A DNA stretch of 64,000 nt from Streptomyces mobaraensis (GCF_020099395.1 NZ_CP083590.1:2542001-2606000), one strand, 5' to 3'. Positions 1-8,742 are shown, counted from the first letter of the stretch. Notes: generated from the sequence alone by a model not told the origin. Program-made: numbers and translations.

Positions 1-1
1 T

Positions 2-979
2 CTCCCGACGGCGGAGGCCGCCTCCCTGCTCCGCGGATTCGCGGCTTCCGGCGGCCGGGCAGTGACCTTCCGCGGCATCCGCGAAACCACCCGCCACCCC
101 GGCTATCCGGCCGTGTGCGACGCGGGGCACGAGGCCGGCCTCCGCCTCGGGCTGGTCACCGACGGCACCCGGCTCGGCCGCCCGGACACGGCCGAGTGCG
201 TGGCCTCCACCCACACCTGGGTGCGGGTCGCGCTCCCGGCGGGCACCGAGGCCGCCTTCCGGGCCGGCGGTTCCGGTTCCGGCCGGACGACGCTGGCGTC
301 GCTCCTCGACGACGTCGGCAACCTGCGGCAGTCCGCCATCGACCCGGACTTCCGCATCGGCTTCCACTACGTGGTCACCGCACGCAACAGCGGGGAGATC
401 CTGGCCGCCGCCCACGCGGCCCGGGAGTCGGGTGCCCACTACATACGCTTCGACACCGGCCCGTACGCCGACCCGTACGCCGTCCCGCTCGACGGCCCTT
501 ACGGGGACCCGTACGCGGCTCCGGCGGACGTCGCACCGGCCCTGCGCCAGGCCGCCCTGCTGGCGGACGAGGCGTTCGAGGTCCGGCTGCCGCGCCCCGC
601 CGACGGCGCCCCGAACGGCGACGGCCCGAACGCCGGCTCCACAGACGGCGAAGCCCGCTTCGGCCGCTGCCACTACAGCCGCTTCGCCGCTGCCGTCGAC
701 GCCCGCGGACACCTCCACCCCTGCCCCCAGGTGAGCCCCGACCCCCGCTACGACCTCGGCGACGTCACCGCCGGCGGCTGGCCGGACGTCCTGGACGGCG
801 CCGCCCGCGCCGCCTGGCAGGCCACGGACCCGCGGACCACCGCGCTGTGCGGATCCTGCTACTACCGGCCGCAGAACGAGCTGCTGGAGCTGCTGTTCAG
901 CGGGCGCGTCGCCCTGGAGGACGCGCTGGGGGCGTACGCGGCCGAGGTGCCGTCCACGCTGCACGCGGACTTCCTCTGA
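2..979 (+). CDS. Radical SAM/SPASM-type protein, 5' truncated by the window edge
   Basis: The reading frame is open from the first bases of the window, and the sequence before the first internal GTG (62) is already protein-like (GGRAVTFRGIRETTRHP). The gene therefore begins outside the window. The visible part resembles the later strands of a radical SAM barrel (GLVTDGTRL, then HYVVTARNSGEI). A C-terminal cysteine block follows: C-HYSRF, HPCPQ, and CGSCYYRP near the end. This looks like a SPASM or twitch auxiliary iron-sulfur domain. The N-terminal CxxxCxxC motif is not visible, so substrate and reaction cannot be inferred. Residues around 455-530 of the DNA encode two near-copies of a GPY-DPYA-P motif, an odd tandem insertion in the barrel. 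It ends 50 bases before the convergent VOC gene. Confidence 0.7.
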   Translation, partial: LPTAEAASLLRGFAASGGRAVTFRGIRETTRHPGYPAVCDAGHEAGLRLGLVTDGTRLGRPDTAECVASTHTWVRVALPAGTEAAFRAGGSGSGRTTLASLLDDVGNLRQSAIDPDFRIGFHYVVTARNSGEILAAAHAARESGAHYIRFDTGPYADPYAVPLDGPYGDPYAAPADVAPALRQAALLADEAFEVRLPRPADGAPNGDGPNAGSTDGEARFGRCHYSRFAAAVDARGHLHPCPQVSPDPRYDLGDVTAGGWPDVLDGAARAAWQATDPRTTALCGSCYYRPQNELLELLFSGRVALEDALGAYAAEVPSTLHADFL

Positions 980-1029
980 GGCCCGGCGGAGAGATCCGAC
1001 AAAGAAACCCGACGGAGAGGCCCGACAGA

Positions 1030-1404
1030 TCAGCCGTGGCTCGTATCGATCACGCAGAAGCGATTCCCCTCCGGGTCCGCGAGGACGACGAAGTCCGGGT
1101 CCTCCGGATAGCGGTCCCAGTCGACCCGCGCGGCCCCGAGCCCCAGTAGCCGCTCCACCTCCGCCGCCTGCGCGGCCGCGTCGGCGGCGTACAGGTCCAG
1201 GTGGACGCGCGGATACCGCTCGGCGGCCGTTTCGCTGCGCATCAGCGCCAGTTGGACGCCGGTGCCGCCGGCGGCGGGCACCAGGACGGTGAAGGACGCC
1301 TCGACCGTGTCGTCGCGCGGCACGTAGCCGAGGGCCCGGGTCCAGAACCCGGCGGCCCGCTCCATGTCGTCGACGCCAAGGACCACCGATCCGATGCTCA
1401 GCAT
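1030..1404 (-). CDS. VOC (glyoxalase/bleomycin-resistance fold) family protein
   Basis: A 124-residue protein of about the usual length for a single VOC domain. It opens with a typical strand (MLSIGSVVLGVDDMERAAGFW) and ends with the standard FVVLADPEGNRFCVID motif, which carries the second-half metal or substrate-binding strand. A histidine on the central strand (RVHLDLYA) could be a metal ligand. VOC proteins include dioxygenases, isomerases and binding proteins, and nothing here points to a particular substrate. The start at 1404 is the ATG that begins the conserved strand; a GTG one codon upstream is possible. The neighbours are unrelated. Confidence 0.75.
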   Translation of the reverse strand: MLSIGSVVLGVDDMERAAGFWTRALGYVPRDDTVEASFTVLVPAAGGTGVQLALMRSETAAERYPRVHLDLYAADAAAQAAEVERLLGLGAARVDWDRYPEDPDFVVLADPEGNRFCVIDTSHG

Positions 1405-1472
1405 CACATGATCATTGCAGACACCACGGACCGCGACAAGGACCGTGTCCCGCCGCCGCGTTGCCCGACGGC

Positions 1473-2129
1473 TCAGCCCCCGGCGAGCAGCGCGGGCAGT
1501 TTCCGCATGTCGTCGAAGACGACCGTGCCGGGCCCCTCGAGCCAGGCGGCGGGCGTCAGCCCGCCGGCGTAGCCGAAGGACCGCATGCCCGCCGCGCGGG
1601 CGGCCCGGACGCCGTACCGGCTGTCCTCGACCACGGCGCACCGGGCCGGGTCGGCGCCCAGGGTCCGGGCGGCGTGCAGGAAGAGGTCCGGGGCGGGCTT
1701 GCCTCGTGCCACGTCCTCGGCCCTGAAGATCCGCCCCTCCGCGAAGAGGCCGTGGAGGCCGGTGAGCCGCAGGTTCTGCCGGATGGCGGTGTGATCGCCG
1801 TTGGAGGCGACGCAGAAGGGGAGGTCCAGTTCCCCCAGCGCCTCGGCGACGCCCTCCACGGCCGCCAACTCGGCGGCGAACGCGTCCACGTAGCGCTGCT
1901 CGTACGGCTTCCACCAGTCGGCGGGCAGCGGCCGGCCGAGGCGTTCCGCGACCGCCTCCCGCATGATCTCCGCCGGGGACCCCACGAACCTCTCGATGAT
2001 CTCGGCCTCGGTGAACGGTGCTCCCAACTCGGCCAGGTACTCCGCCTCCACGCGCACGCAGATCCGCTCGCTGTCCACCAGAACGCCGTCGCAGTCGAAG
2101 ATGACGAGGTCAAAGGGCTTGTCGCACAT
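1473..2129 (-). CDS. HAD-superfamily phosphatase/phosphatase-like hydrolase (beta-phosphoglucomutase-like)
   Basis: The 218 residues carry all the HAD motifs. Motif I is DCDGVLVDSE, with the nucleophile Asp and the acid/base Asp. Motif II is a Ser/Asn (VASNGD). Motif III is the Lys in GKPAPDLF, and motif IV is VVEDSRYGVRAARAAG. A helical cap lies between motifs I and II, as in subclass I enzymes such as phosphoglycolate phosphatase, GS1-like phosphatases and beta-phosphoglucomutase. The substrate is probably a small phosphosugar or phosphoglycolate, but I cannot say which. The ATG at 2129 is preferred over a TTG at 2138 because a GAAGGG sequence lies just before it. The gene is divergent from the DUF3311/symporter pair. 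Confidence 0.82.
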   Translation of the reverse strand: MCDKPFDLVIFDCDGVLVDSERICVRVEAEYLAELGAPFTEAEIIERFVGSPAEIMREAVAERLGRPLPADWWKPYEQRYVDAFAAELAAVEGVAEALGELDLPFCVASNGDHTAIRQNLRLTGLHGLFAEGRIFRAEDVARGKPAPDLFLHAARTLGADPARCAVVEDSRYGVRAARAAGMRSFGYAGGLTPAAWLEGPGTVVFDDMRKLPALLAGG

Positions 2130-2373
2130 GCCCTTCAACTTATGCGCGGGGGGAGGGAACGCGCACGGTCCCGGTGGAGGCGCCGGCGCGCGCGCCCAGC
2201 GCCCCGGCGCGCCAGGGAAGTTGATGTTGCCATACCGATATCCGGACAGGGGGTGACGACCGGAGGCTCCCTCCCCTAGATTTCGTGCGCATTACGCGAA
2301 TGATCGCACCGCGAGGGAATCGCGCCGCGACCGTCGCGCCATGCCGCAGACCGCACGGGGACGGAGCCGTCGC

Positions 2374-2655
2374 ATGTCCGAACCACCCGCTTCCGCACCA
2401 CCCGACGCCGCCGACGGCCGCCGCAAGCCGGTCGTGACCCTCCCGATGGTCGTCGCGGGCGTCTGTCTCGCCCTGCCGTTCGGCGCGATGCTCTGGGTCG
2501 ACTCCTATGCCCGGCTGAAGCCCGCGTTCATCGGCATCCCGTTCTTCTACTGGTACCAGATGCTCTGGGTCGTCATCTCGACGGCGCTGACGACCGTCGC
2601 GTACGTGCTCGTGCGCCGGCAGGAGCGGGAGCGGAAGCGGGGTGGGCGGGCGTGA
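2374..2655 (+). CDS. DUF3311 small membrane protein, partner of the downstream symporter
   Basis: A 93-residue protein with two predicted membrane helices (VVAGVCLALPFGAMLWV and YWYQMLWVVISTALTTVAYVLV) and a basic C-terminal tail. The PFFYWYQ segment between the helices is typical of DUF3311. Members of this family commonly precede sodium:solute symporters and may act as a small subunit (family knowledge). Here the stop overlaps the GTG of the symporter by four bases, so the two are translationally coupled. The start at 2374 has a GGAG 7 bases upstream; an in-frame ATG at 2341 has no such site. Confidence 0.8.
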   Translation: MSEPPASAPPDAADGRRKPVVTLPMVVAGVCLALPFGAMLWVDSYARLKPAFIGIPFFYWYQMLWVVISTALTTVAYVLVRRQERERKRGGRA

Positions 2656-4277
2656 AGGACGGCGTCAACGGTGTCGCGCTCACCGTCTTCATCATCTTCT
2701 TCCTGGGCGTCACGGTCATGGGCTTCTACGCCGCGCGGTGGCGGCGGGCCGAGAACGCCGACAACCTGGACGAATGGGGGCTGGGCGGGCGCTCGTTCGG
2801 CACCTGGATCACCTGGTTCCTGCTCGGCGGCGACCTGTACACGGCGTACACCTTCGTCGCCGTGCCGGCGGCCGTCTACGCGGGCGGCGCGGCCGGGTTC
2901 TTCGCCGTGCCGTACACGATCCTCTGCTACCCGCTGGTCTTCACCTTCCTGCCGCGCCTGTGGTCGGTGTCGCACAAGCACGGGTATGTCACCTCGTCCG
3001 ACTTCGTCCGGGGCCGCTTCGGCTCCCGGGGGCTGTCGCTGGCGCTCGCCCTCACCGGCATCCTCGCCACGATGCCCTACATCGCCCTCCAACTGGTCGG
3101 CATCCAGGCCGTGCTGGACGTGATGGGGATCGGCGGCGGCTCCAACTGGTTCATGAAGGATCTGCCGCTGCTCATCGCGTTCGGCGTGCTGGCGGCCTAC
3201 ACCTACTCGTCCGGGCTGCGGGCCCCCGCCCTGATCGCGTTCGTCAAGGACGCGCTGATCTACATCGTCATCGCGGTCGCCATCATCTACATCCCCATGC
3301 GGCTCGGCGGGTTCGACCACGTCTTCGCCAAGGCGGGCGAGGCGTTCTCCGTCAAGAACCCGGACACGGGCAAGCCGCGCGGCGCCCTGGCGACCGGGCC
3401 GGACGCGCAGTGGGCGTACGCGACCCTCGCGCTCGGCTCGGCGATGGCGCTGTTCCTCTACCCGCACTCGGTGACGGCGGTGCTCTCCAGCAAGAACCGC
3501 AACGTCATCCGCCGCAACACCACGATCCTGCCGCTGTACTCGCTGATGCTGGGGCTGCTGGCGATGCTCGGTTTTATGGCGGTGGCGGCGGGGATCAAGG
3601 TGAAGAACGGGCAGCTGGCCATCCCGCAGCTCTTCGAGGACATGTTCCCGGACTGGTTCACCGGCGTCGCCTTCGCGGCGATCGGCATCGGCGCCCTGGT
3701 CCCGGCGGCCATCATGTCCATCGCCGCCGCCAACCTCTTCACCCGCAACATCTACAAGGACTTCCTGCGGCCGGACGCCTCGCCCGCGCACGAGGCGAAG
3801 GTCTCCAAGCTGGCGTCCCTGCTGGTGAAGGTGGGCGCGCTCGTCTTCGTCCTCACCATGGACAAAACGGTCGCCATCAACTTCCAGCTGCTGGGCGGCA
3901 TCTGGATCCTCCAGACCGTCCCCGCCCTGGTCGGCGGCCTGTTCACCCGCTGGTTCCATCGCTGGGCGCTCCTGGCGGGCTGGGCGGCCGGCATGATCTA
4001 CGGAACCTGGCGCGCGTATGACACCCCGAGTGCCACCCAGGACCACTTCGGCAACACCAACCTCATCCCCTTCATCGGGGAGAAGGGGTACATCGGGCTG
4101 ACGGCGTTCGCGCTCAACGTGCTCGTCGCGGTCGTGCTGACCCTGGTGTTCAAGGCGCTCGGCACACCGGACGGCGTGGACGAGACGAAGGCGTCCGACT
4201 ACACGGCGGACGCGGGCGACCCGGGCGTCCAGACGGAACTGCCCCCCGCGACGGCGGGGGCACCGGGCGGCCACTGA
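2652..4277 (+). CDS. Sodium:solute symporter (SSS family, monocarboxylate transporter-like)
   Basis: The 541-residue polytopic protein has about 13 hydrophobic segments, the normal size and topology of the SSS family. It starts with a first helix (LTVFIIFFLGVTVMGFYAA) and a charged loop (RRAENADNLDEW.LGGRSFG) typical of MctP/PanF-like members, and ends in a hydrophilic tail after the last helix. The best guess is sodium- or proton-coupled uptake of short monocarboxylates such as lactate, pyruvate or acetate. The substrate call is inferred from family resemblance only. It starts at a GTG overlapping the DUF3311 stop, forming a two-gene operon. The convergent EF-G-domain gene ends 8 bases downstream. 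Confidence 0.83.
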   Translation: MKDGVNGVALTVFIIFFLGVTVMGFYAARWRRAENADNLDEWGLGGRSFGTWITWFLLGGDLYTAYTFVAVPAAVYAGGAAGFFAVPYTILCYPLVFTFLPRLWSVSHKHGYVTSSDFVRGRFGSRGLSLALALTGILATMPYIALQLVGIQAVLDVMGIGGGSNWFMKDLPLLIAFGVLAAYTYSSGLRAPALIAFVKDALIYIVIAVAIIYIPMRLGGFDHVFAKAGEAFSVKNPDTGKPRGALATGPDAQWAYATLALGSAMALFLYPHSVTAVLSSKNRNVIRRNTTILPLYSLMLGLLAMLGFMAVAAGIKVKNGQLAIPQLFEDMFPDWFTGVAFAAIGIGALVPAAIMSIAAANLFTRNIYKDFLRPDASPAHEAKVSKLASLLVKVGALVFVLTMDKTVAINFQLLGGIWILQTVPALVGGLFTRWFHRWALLAGWAAGMIYGTWRAYDTPSATQDHFGNTNLIPFIGEKGYIGLTAFALNVLVAVVLTLVFKALGTPDGVDETKASDYTADAGDPGVQTELPPATAGAPGGH

Positions 4278-4284
4278 CGCCCGG

Positions 4285-4746
4285 CTACCACCGTCGGCCC
4301 CCGCCTCGCCGGCGGGGCCGCGGCCGGCCGGGCCAGCTCGCCCAGCGCAGCGCCTCCGCCTCCCCGGGCGGCAGCAGGCCCGCGCCGACGAGCGCGGCGC
4401 GACCGGCCTGTCTGCCGGCGATCAGATAGCCGAGGTCGGAGGAGTCCGCGTCGTGGTAGTGGCCGTCGGTGACCAGGACGGCGGCCGCCACCCCGCCGAG
4501 CCCCTCCAGCAGGCCCCGCCGCAGCGCCGGGAGGTGCTCCCGGGGCAGCAGCTCCTCCGGCACGGCACTGAGCAGCTCCAGCCCGCCGCCCGGCCCGGGC
4601 GGTTCGACGTCCGCGACGATGTGCGCGTAGGGCCCGCAGCCGCCGAGATTGAGCCGCACACAGACCCGGATGCCCGGCACGGGCCGGGGCAGGGCCGACA
4701 CGACGGCAGACTCGGGCCCGCCTGTGATCGATCTCCCGTTCGACAT
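4285..4746 (-). CDS. Stand-alone EF-G domain IV-like protein
   Basis: The 153 residues align by eye with domain IV of elongation factor G, the tRNA-mimicking tip that enters the decoding site. Shared features in order are a GPYAHIVADVEP segment (EF-G: GQYGHV..D..P), an IP/VP-E-LLP..L..GLLEGL helix, and the hallmark GHYHDADSSDL segment followed by a helix (EF-G: GSYHDVDSSEL). There is no GTPase domain, no domain II or III and no clear domain V, so this is not a truncated translational GTPase in the usual sense. The C-terminus is Arg/Pro/Gly-rich and could bind RNA. I chose the ATG at 4746 because the domain begins soon after it; an upstream ATG at 4893 would add 49 low-complexity residues. The function is unknown; a ribosome-associated role is only inference. 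Confidence 0.6.
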   Translation of the reverse strand: MSNGRSITGGPESAVVSALPRPVPGIRVCVRLNLGGCGPYAHIVADVEPPGPGGGLELLSAVPEELLPREHLPALRRGLLEGLGGVAAAVLVTDGHYHDADSSDLGYLIAGRQAGRAALVGAGLLPPGEAEALRWASWPGRPRPRRRGGGRRW

Positions 4747-4984
4747 GAACGGATCGTACGAGCGTCCGGGACCGGGCGAAGCCGGATCGGCGGACGCCGC
4801 GGCCGGAGCCGCTCCTACGCTTTTGTGAAGCCCGGACGCTCGTGCCGTCTCCCGCCCGGCGAGCGGCGATCGCTTCCGTGAACGAAGCCCCAAAGTGCCC
4901 TCCCGTTAGCACATTCCGCGACCGCTCCATGACGTGACGACACAACATGTGGGGGCACGCGCGACCGTCGGCACTAGATGTATG

Positions 4985-5096
4985 CTCGTCCTCGCTGTCG
5001 CCGCAGGGGAATCCGGTGGAAATCCGGAACTGTCCCGCAACGGTGTACGTACGGGCCCAATCCGCCCGTTCCGCAGTCCGAGGACCTGCCGGCAGC
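4985..5096 (+). promoter_or_regulatory. Cobalamin (B12) riboswitch upstream of nrdAB
   Basis: Conserved cobalamin-aptamer blocks appear in the right order. They are AGGGGAATCCGGTGGAAATC with its CCGGAACTGTCCCGCAACGG continuation around 5006-5043, then AGTCCGAGGACCTGCCGGC (the B12-box arm) at 5075-5093. A variable stem lies between them (ACGGGC...GCCCGT). The element sits 172 bases ahead of the nrdA GTG. In Streptomyces a B12 riboswitch is known to repress the class Ia reductase operon when cobalamin is present, so that class II reductase takes over. The rest of the 521-base gap (4747-4984 and 5097-5267) holds no gene that I can support. Confidence 0.9.
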
Positions 5097-5267
5097 ACGC
5101 CATCGCCGGGCCCGCCCGGTACGGCGTCTGAACACGTCCGGGCCTCGCGGGTTGGGCCGGTGGACGCCCGCGCGCACGCCTCGTACGGCTTCCGTACGCC
5201 GTCGGCTGCGCGTGCGCGCTCCCCTGCCCTCCCGCCGGGCCCCCAGCCGAGCGAGGGAGAGCCACAC

Positions 5268-7679
5268 GTGACGATCGCGCCCGCGGAACCTGCTTCAGGT
5301 CCGGTTTCAGTGCCCGAGGCGGACACGGTAGCGACCGGCGGCCCCGGGACCGCGCTCCTGCGCACCCTGACGGAGCTCACCGCCGACCTGCCCGCCACCG
5401 ACCCCGGCAAGGTCGCCGCCGCCGCGCTGCGCGGCCGGCACCCCGGGTCGGACGAGGCCGAACTGCGCTCGCTGGCCACCGAGGCCGCGGCCGGGCTGAT
5501 CTCCGAGGAGCCCGAGTACTCGCGGCTCGCCGCGCGGCTCCTCACGCTCGCCATCGCCGAGGAGGCGGCCGGGCAGGGCGCGGTCTCCTTCTCCGCGTCC
5601 GTCGCCACCGGCCACCGCGAGGGCCTGATCGCCGACGAGACCGCCGCGTTCGTGCGCGAGCACGCCGAGCGGCTGGACGCGCTGGTGGACGCCGCCCTCG
5701 CCGACGGCGCCGACGACCGCTTCGGCTACTTCGGCCTGCGCACCCTGCACAGCCGCTACCTGCTCCGCCACCCGATCACCCGGAACGTGATCGAGACGCC
5801 GCAGCACTTCCTGCTGCGCGTGGCCTGCGGCCTGGCCGAGGACGGATCGGTCCGCGCCCTGGAGGACGTGGCCGAGCTCTACCGCCTCACCAGCACCCTC
5901 TCGTACCTCCCTTCCTCCCCCACGCTCTTCAACTCCGGCACGCGCCACCCGCAGATGTCGTCCTGCTACCTGCTGGACTCGCCGCTGGACGAGCTGGACT
6001 CGATCTACGACCGCTACCACCAGGTCGCGCGGCTGTCGAAGCACGCGGGCGGCATCGGCCTGTCCTACTCCCGCATCCGGTCCCGCGGTTCGCTGATCCG
6101 CGGCACCAACGGGCACTCCAACGGCATCGTGCCGTTCCTGCGGACGCTCGACGCCTCCGTCGCCGCCGTCAACCAGGGCGGCCGGCGCAAGGGCGCGGCC
6201 TGCGTCTACCTGGAGACCTGGCACGCGGACATCGAGGAGTTCCTGGAGCTCCGCGACAACACCGGTGAAGAGGCCCGCCGCACCCACAACCTCAACATCG
6301 CGCACTGGATCCCGGACGAGTTCATGCGCCGGGTCGAGGCGGACGCGGACTGGTCGCTCTTCTCGCCGGCCGACACGCCCGACCTGGTCGACCTCTACGG
6401 CGACGAGTTCGACGCCGCGTACCGGAAGTACGAGGCCGAGGGCAAGGCCGTCAAGGCGATCCCGGCGCGGGTGCTCTACGCCCGGATGATGCGCACCCTG
6501 GCGCAGACCGGCAACGGCTGGATGACGTTCAAGGACGCCGCCAACCGCACCGCCAACCAGACCGCCGAGCCCGGCCAGGTCGTCCACTCCTCCAACCTCT
6601 GCACGGAGATCCTGGAGGTCACGAACGACGGCGAGACCGCGGTCTGCAACCTCGGTTCCGTCAACCTCGCCGCCCACCTGGGCACCGATGGCGAGATGGA
6701 CTGGGAGAAGCTGGACCGGACCGTCCGCACGGCCGTCACCTTCCTCGACCGCGTCGTGGACATCAACTTCTACCCGACCGAGCAGGCCGGGAGCTCCAAC
6801 TCCCGCTGGCGGCCGGTCGGTCTGGGCCTGATGGGCCTCCAGGACGTCTTCTTCCGGCTGCGGCTGCCCTTCGACTCCCCCGAGGCGAAGGCCCTGTCCA
6901 CCCGGATCTCCGAGCGGATCATGCTCGCGGCGTACGAGGCGTCCGCCGACCTCGCCGAGCGGCACGGCCCGCACCCGGCCTGGTCCGCGACCCGCACCGC
7001 GCGCGGCGTGCTGCACCCGGACCACTACCCGAACACCGAGCCGACCTGGGCCGAGCGCTGGGACGCGCTGCGCGCCCGGATCGCCTCCGTCGGCATGCGC
7101 AACTCGCTGCTGCTGGCCATCGCGCCGACCGCGACGATCGCGTCCATCGCCGGTGTCTACGAGTGCATCGAGCCGCAGGTTTCGAACCTGTTCAAGCGCG
7201 AAACGCTCAGCGGTGAGTTCCTCCAGGTCAACACCTATCTGGTGGAGGACCTGAAGAAGCTCGGCGTGTGGGACCGCACCACGCGCGACGCGATGACCGA
7301 CGCCAACGGCTCGATCCAGGACATGAACTGGATCCCGCAGGAGGTGCGCGACCTCTACCGCACCGCCTGGGAGATCCCGCAGCGCGCCCTGATCGACATG
7401 GCCGCGGCCCGCACCCCGTACCTGGACCAGAGCCAGTCGCTCAACCTGTTCATGGCCTCGCCCACCATCGGCAAGCTCAGCTCGATGTACGCGTACGCCT
7501 GGAAGCAGGGCATCAAGACCACGTACTACCTGCGCTCGCGCCCGGCGACCCGGATCGCCCGCGCGGCGTCCGGTGGCGGCGCCGCCCCGGCCACCGTCCC
7601 CGTCCAGCAGGCCGCGCCCGACGCGGACGCCATCGCCTGCTCCCTTGAGAACCCCGAGTCCTGCGAGGCATGCCAGTAA
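5268..7679 (+). CDS. nrdA: Class I ribonucleoside-diphosphate reductase, alpha (large) subunit
   Basis: The 803-residue catalytic subunit reduces ribonucleoside diphosphates to deoxyribonucleotides in the cytoplasm, using a radical supplied by NrdB. Visible motifs are SYLPSSPTLFNSGT and MSSCYLLDS (first active-site Cys), KHAGGIGL, the SNLCTEILE loop with the thiyl-radical Cys, and AVCNLGSVNL with the partner Cys. IAPTATIASIAG follows, and the C-terminal redox pair CEAC is three residues from the end. The reading frame is open far upstream, but the GTG at 5268 follows a GAGGGAGA site, and the frame before it runs through the riboswitch, so 5268 is the likely start. It overlaps nrdB by one base. 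Expression is probably switched off by cobalamin through the upstream riboswitch. Confidence 0.95.
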   Translation: MTIAPAEPASGPVSVPEADTVATGGPGTALLRTLTELTADLPATDPGKVAAAALRGRHPGSDEAELRSLATEAAAGLISEEPEYSRLAARLLTLAIAEEAAGQGAVSFSASVATGHREGLIADETAAFVREHAERLDALVDAALADGADDRFGYFGLRTLHSRYLLRHPITRNVIETPQHFLLRVACGLAEDGSVRALEDVAELYRLTSTLSYLPSSPTLFNSGTRHPQMSSCYLLDSPLDELDSIYDRYHQVARLSKHAGGIGLSYSRIRSRGSLIRGTNGHSNGIVPFLRTLDASVAAVNQGGRRKGAACVYLETWHADIEEFLELRDNTGEEARRTHNLNIAHWIPDEFMRRVEADADWSLFSPADTPDLVDLYGDEFDAAYRKYEAEGKAVKAIPARVLYARMMRTLAQTGNGWMTFKDAANRTANQTAEPGQVVHSSNLCTEILEVTNDGETAVCNLGSVNLAAHLGTDGEMDWEKLDRTVRTAVTFLDRVVDINFYPTEQAGSSNSRWRPVGLGLMGLQDVFFRLRLPFDSPEAKALSTRISERIMLAAYEASADLAERHGPHPAWSATRTARGVLHPDHYPNTEPTWAERWDALRARIASVGMRNSLLLAIAPTATIASIAGVYECIEPQVSNLFKRETLSGEFLQVNTYLVEDLKKLGVWDRTTRDAMTDANGSIQDMNWIPQEVRDLYRTAWEIPQRALIDMAAARTPYLDQSQSLNLFMASPTIGKLSSMYAYAWKQGIKTTYYLRSRPATRIARAASGGGAAPATVPVQQAAPDADAIACSLENPESCEACQ

Positions 7680-8692
7680 TGTCGAACGAACAGAAGAACC
7701 TGCTCGACCCGGGCTTCGAGCTGACCCTGCGCCCCATGCGGTACCCGGACTTCTACGACCGCTACCGCGACGCGATCAAGAACACCTGGACCGTGGAGGA
7801 GGTCGACCTCCACTCCGACGTGGCCGACCTCGCCAAGCTCTCCCCGGGCGAGCAGCACATGATCGGCCGGCTCGTCGCGTTCTTCGCGACCGGCGACTCG
7901 ATCGTGGCCAACAACCTCGTGCTGACGCTGTACAAGCACATCAACTCCCCCGAGGCGCGGCTGTACCTGTCGCGGCAGCTCTTCGAGGAGGCCGTGCACG
8001 TCCAGTTCTATCTGACGCTGCTGGACACCTACCTGCCCGACCCGGACGACCGCGCCGCCGCCTTCGCGGCCGTGGAGAACATCCCGTCCATCCGGGAGAA
8101 GGCCCAGTTCTGCTTCAAGTGGATGGACTCGGTCGAGAAGATCGACAAGCTGGAGACGAAGGCCGACCGCCGCCGCTTCCTGCTCAACCTGATCTGCTTC
8201 GCCGCGTGCATCGAGGGTCTGTTCTTCTACGGCGCGTTCGCGTACGTGTACTGGTTCCGCTCGCGCGGTCTGCTGCACGGTCTCGCCACCGGCACCAACT
8301 GGGTGTTCCGTGACGAGACGATGCACATGAACTTCGCGTTCGAGGTCGTGGACACCGTCCGCCAGGAGGAGCCCGACCTCTTCGACGACGCGCTGCGGCA
8401 GCAGGTCACCGACATGCTGAAGGAGGCCGTCGAGGCGGAGCTGCAGTTCGGCCGCGACCTGTGCGGCGAGGGCCTGCCGGGCATGAACACCGAGTCCATG
8501 CGCGAGTACCTCCAGTGCGTCGCCGACCAGCGCCTCCAGCGCCTCGGCTTCGCCCCGGTCTACGGCTCGGAGAACCCCTTCTCCTTCATGGAGCTGCAGA
8601 ACGTCCAGGAGCTGACCAACTTCTTCGAGCGCCGCGCCTCCGCGTACCAGGTGGCGGTCGAGGGCACGGTCGCGTTCGACGACGAGTTCTAG
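7679..8692 (+). CDS. nrdB: Class I ribonucleoside-diphosphate reductase, beta (radical-cofactor) subunit
   Basis: A 337-residue ferritin-like subunit that houses the di-metal centre and tyrosyl radical used by NrdA. Metal-ligand segments are visible as SPGEQHM, EEAVHVQFY, ACIEGLFFYGAF and RDETMHMNF. The tail (FFERRASAYQVAVEGTVAFDDEF) is the acidic, aromatic C-terminus that docks on the alpha subunit. The ATG at 7679 overlaps the nrdA stop (TAATG) and has a GAGG 10 bases upstream. An in-frame ATG at 7670 is too close to that site. I see no nrdS-like regulator after it, although an AraC-type nrdS gene follows nrdAB in some streptomycetes. A strong hairpin follows at 8705. Confidence 0.94.
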   Translation: MSNEQKNLLDPGFELTLRPMRYPDFYDRYRDAIKNTWTVEEVDLHSDVADLAKLSPGEQHMIGRLVAFFATGDSIVANNLVLTLYKHINSPEARLYLSRQLFEEAVHVQFYLTLLDTYLPDPDDRAAAFAAVENIPSIREKAQFCFKWMDSVEKIDKLETKADRRRFLLNLICFAACIEGLFFYGAFAYVYWFRSRGLLHGLATGTNWVFRDETMHMNFAFEVVDTVRQEEPDLFDDALRQQVTDMLKEAVEAELQFGRDLCGEGLPGMNTESMREYLQCVADQRLQRLGFAPVYGSENPFSFMELQNVQELTNFFERRASAYQVAVEGTVAFDDEF

Positions 8693-8704
8693 GCCGCGGT
8701 TTCC

Positions 8705-8742
8705 GAGCGGGCCCTTCCGGAGTTCTCCGGGAGGGCCCGCTC
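8705..8742 (+). terminator. GC-rich hairpin terminator after nrdAB
   Basis: An 11-base perfect arm (GAGCGGGCCCT / AGGGCCCGCTC) encloses a smaller CCGGAG/CTCCGG pairing, 12 bases after the nrdB stop. There is no long U-tract, which is common for Streptomyces terminators. Confidence 0.75.

Noticed and set aside
2547..4274. 575-codon open frame antisense to the symporter gene
   Set aside because: Highly biased, His/Arg/Glu-rich composition typical of antisense frames in GC-rich DNA; the plus-strand frame has membrane helices and a clear family match.
4947..5267. Longer N-terminus for NrdA through the riboswitch
   Set aside because: The extra 107 codons cross the cobalamin aptamer, and the GTG at 5268 has its own ribosome-binding site.
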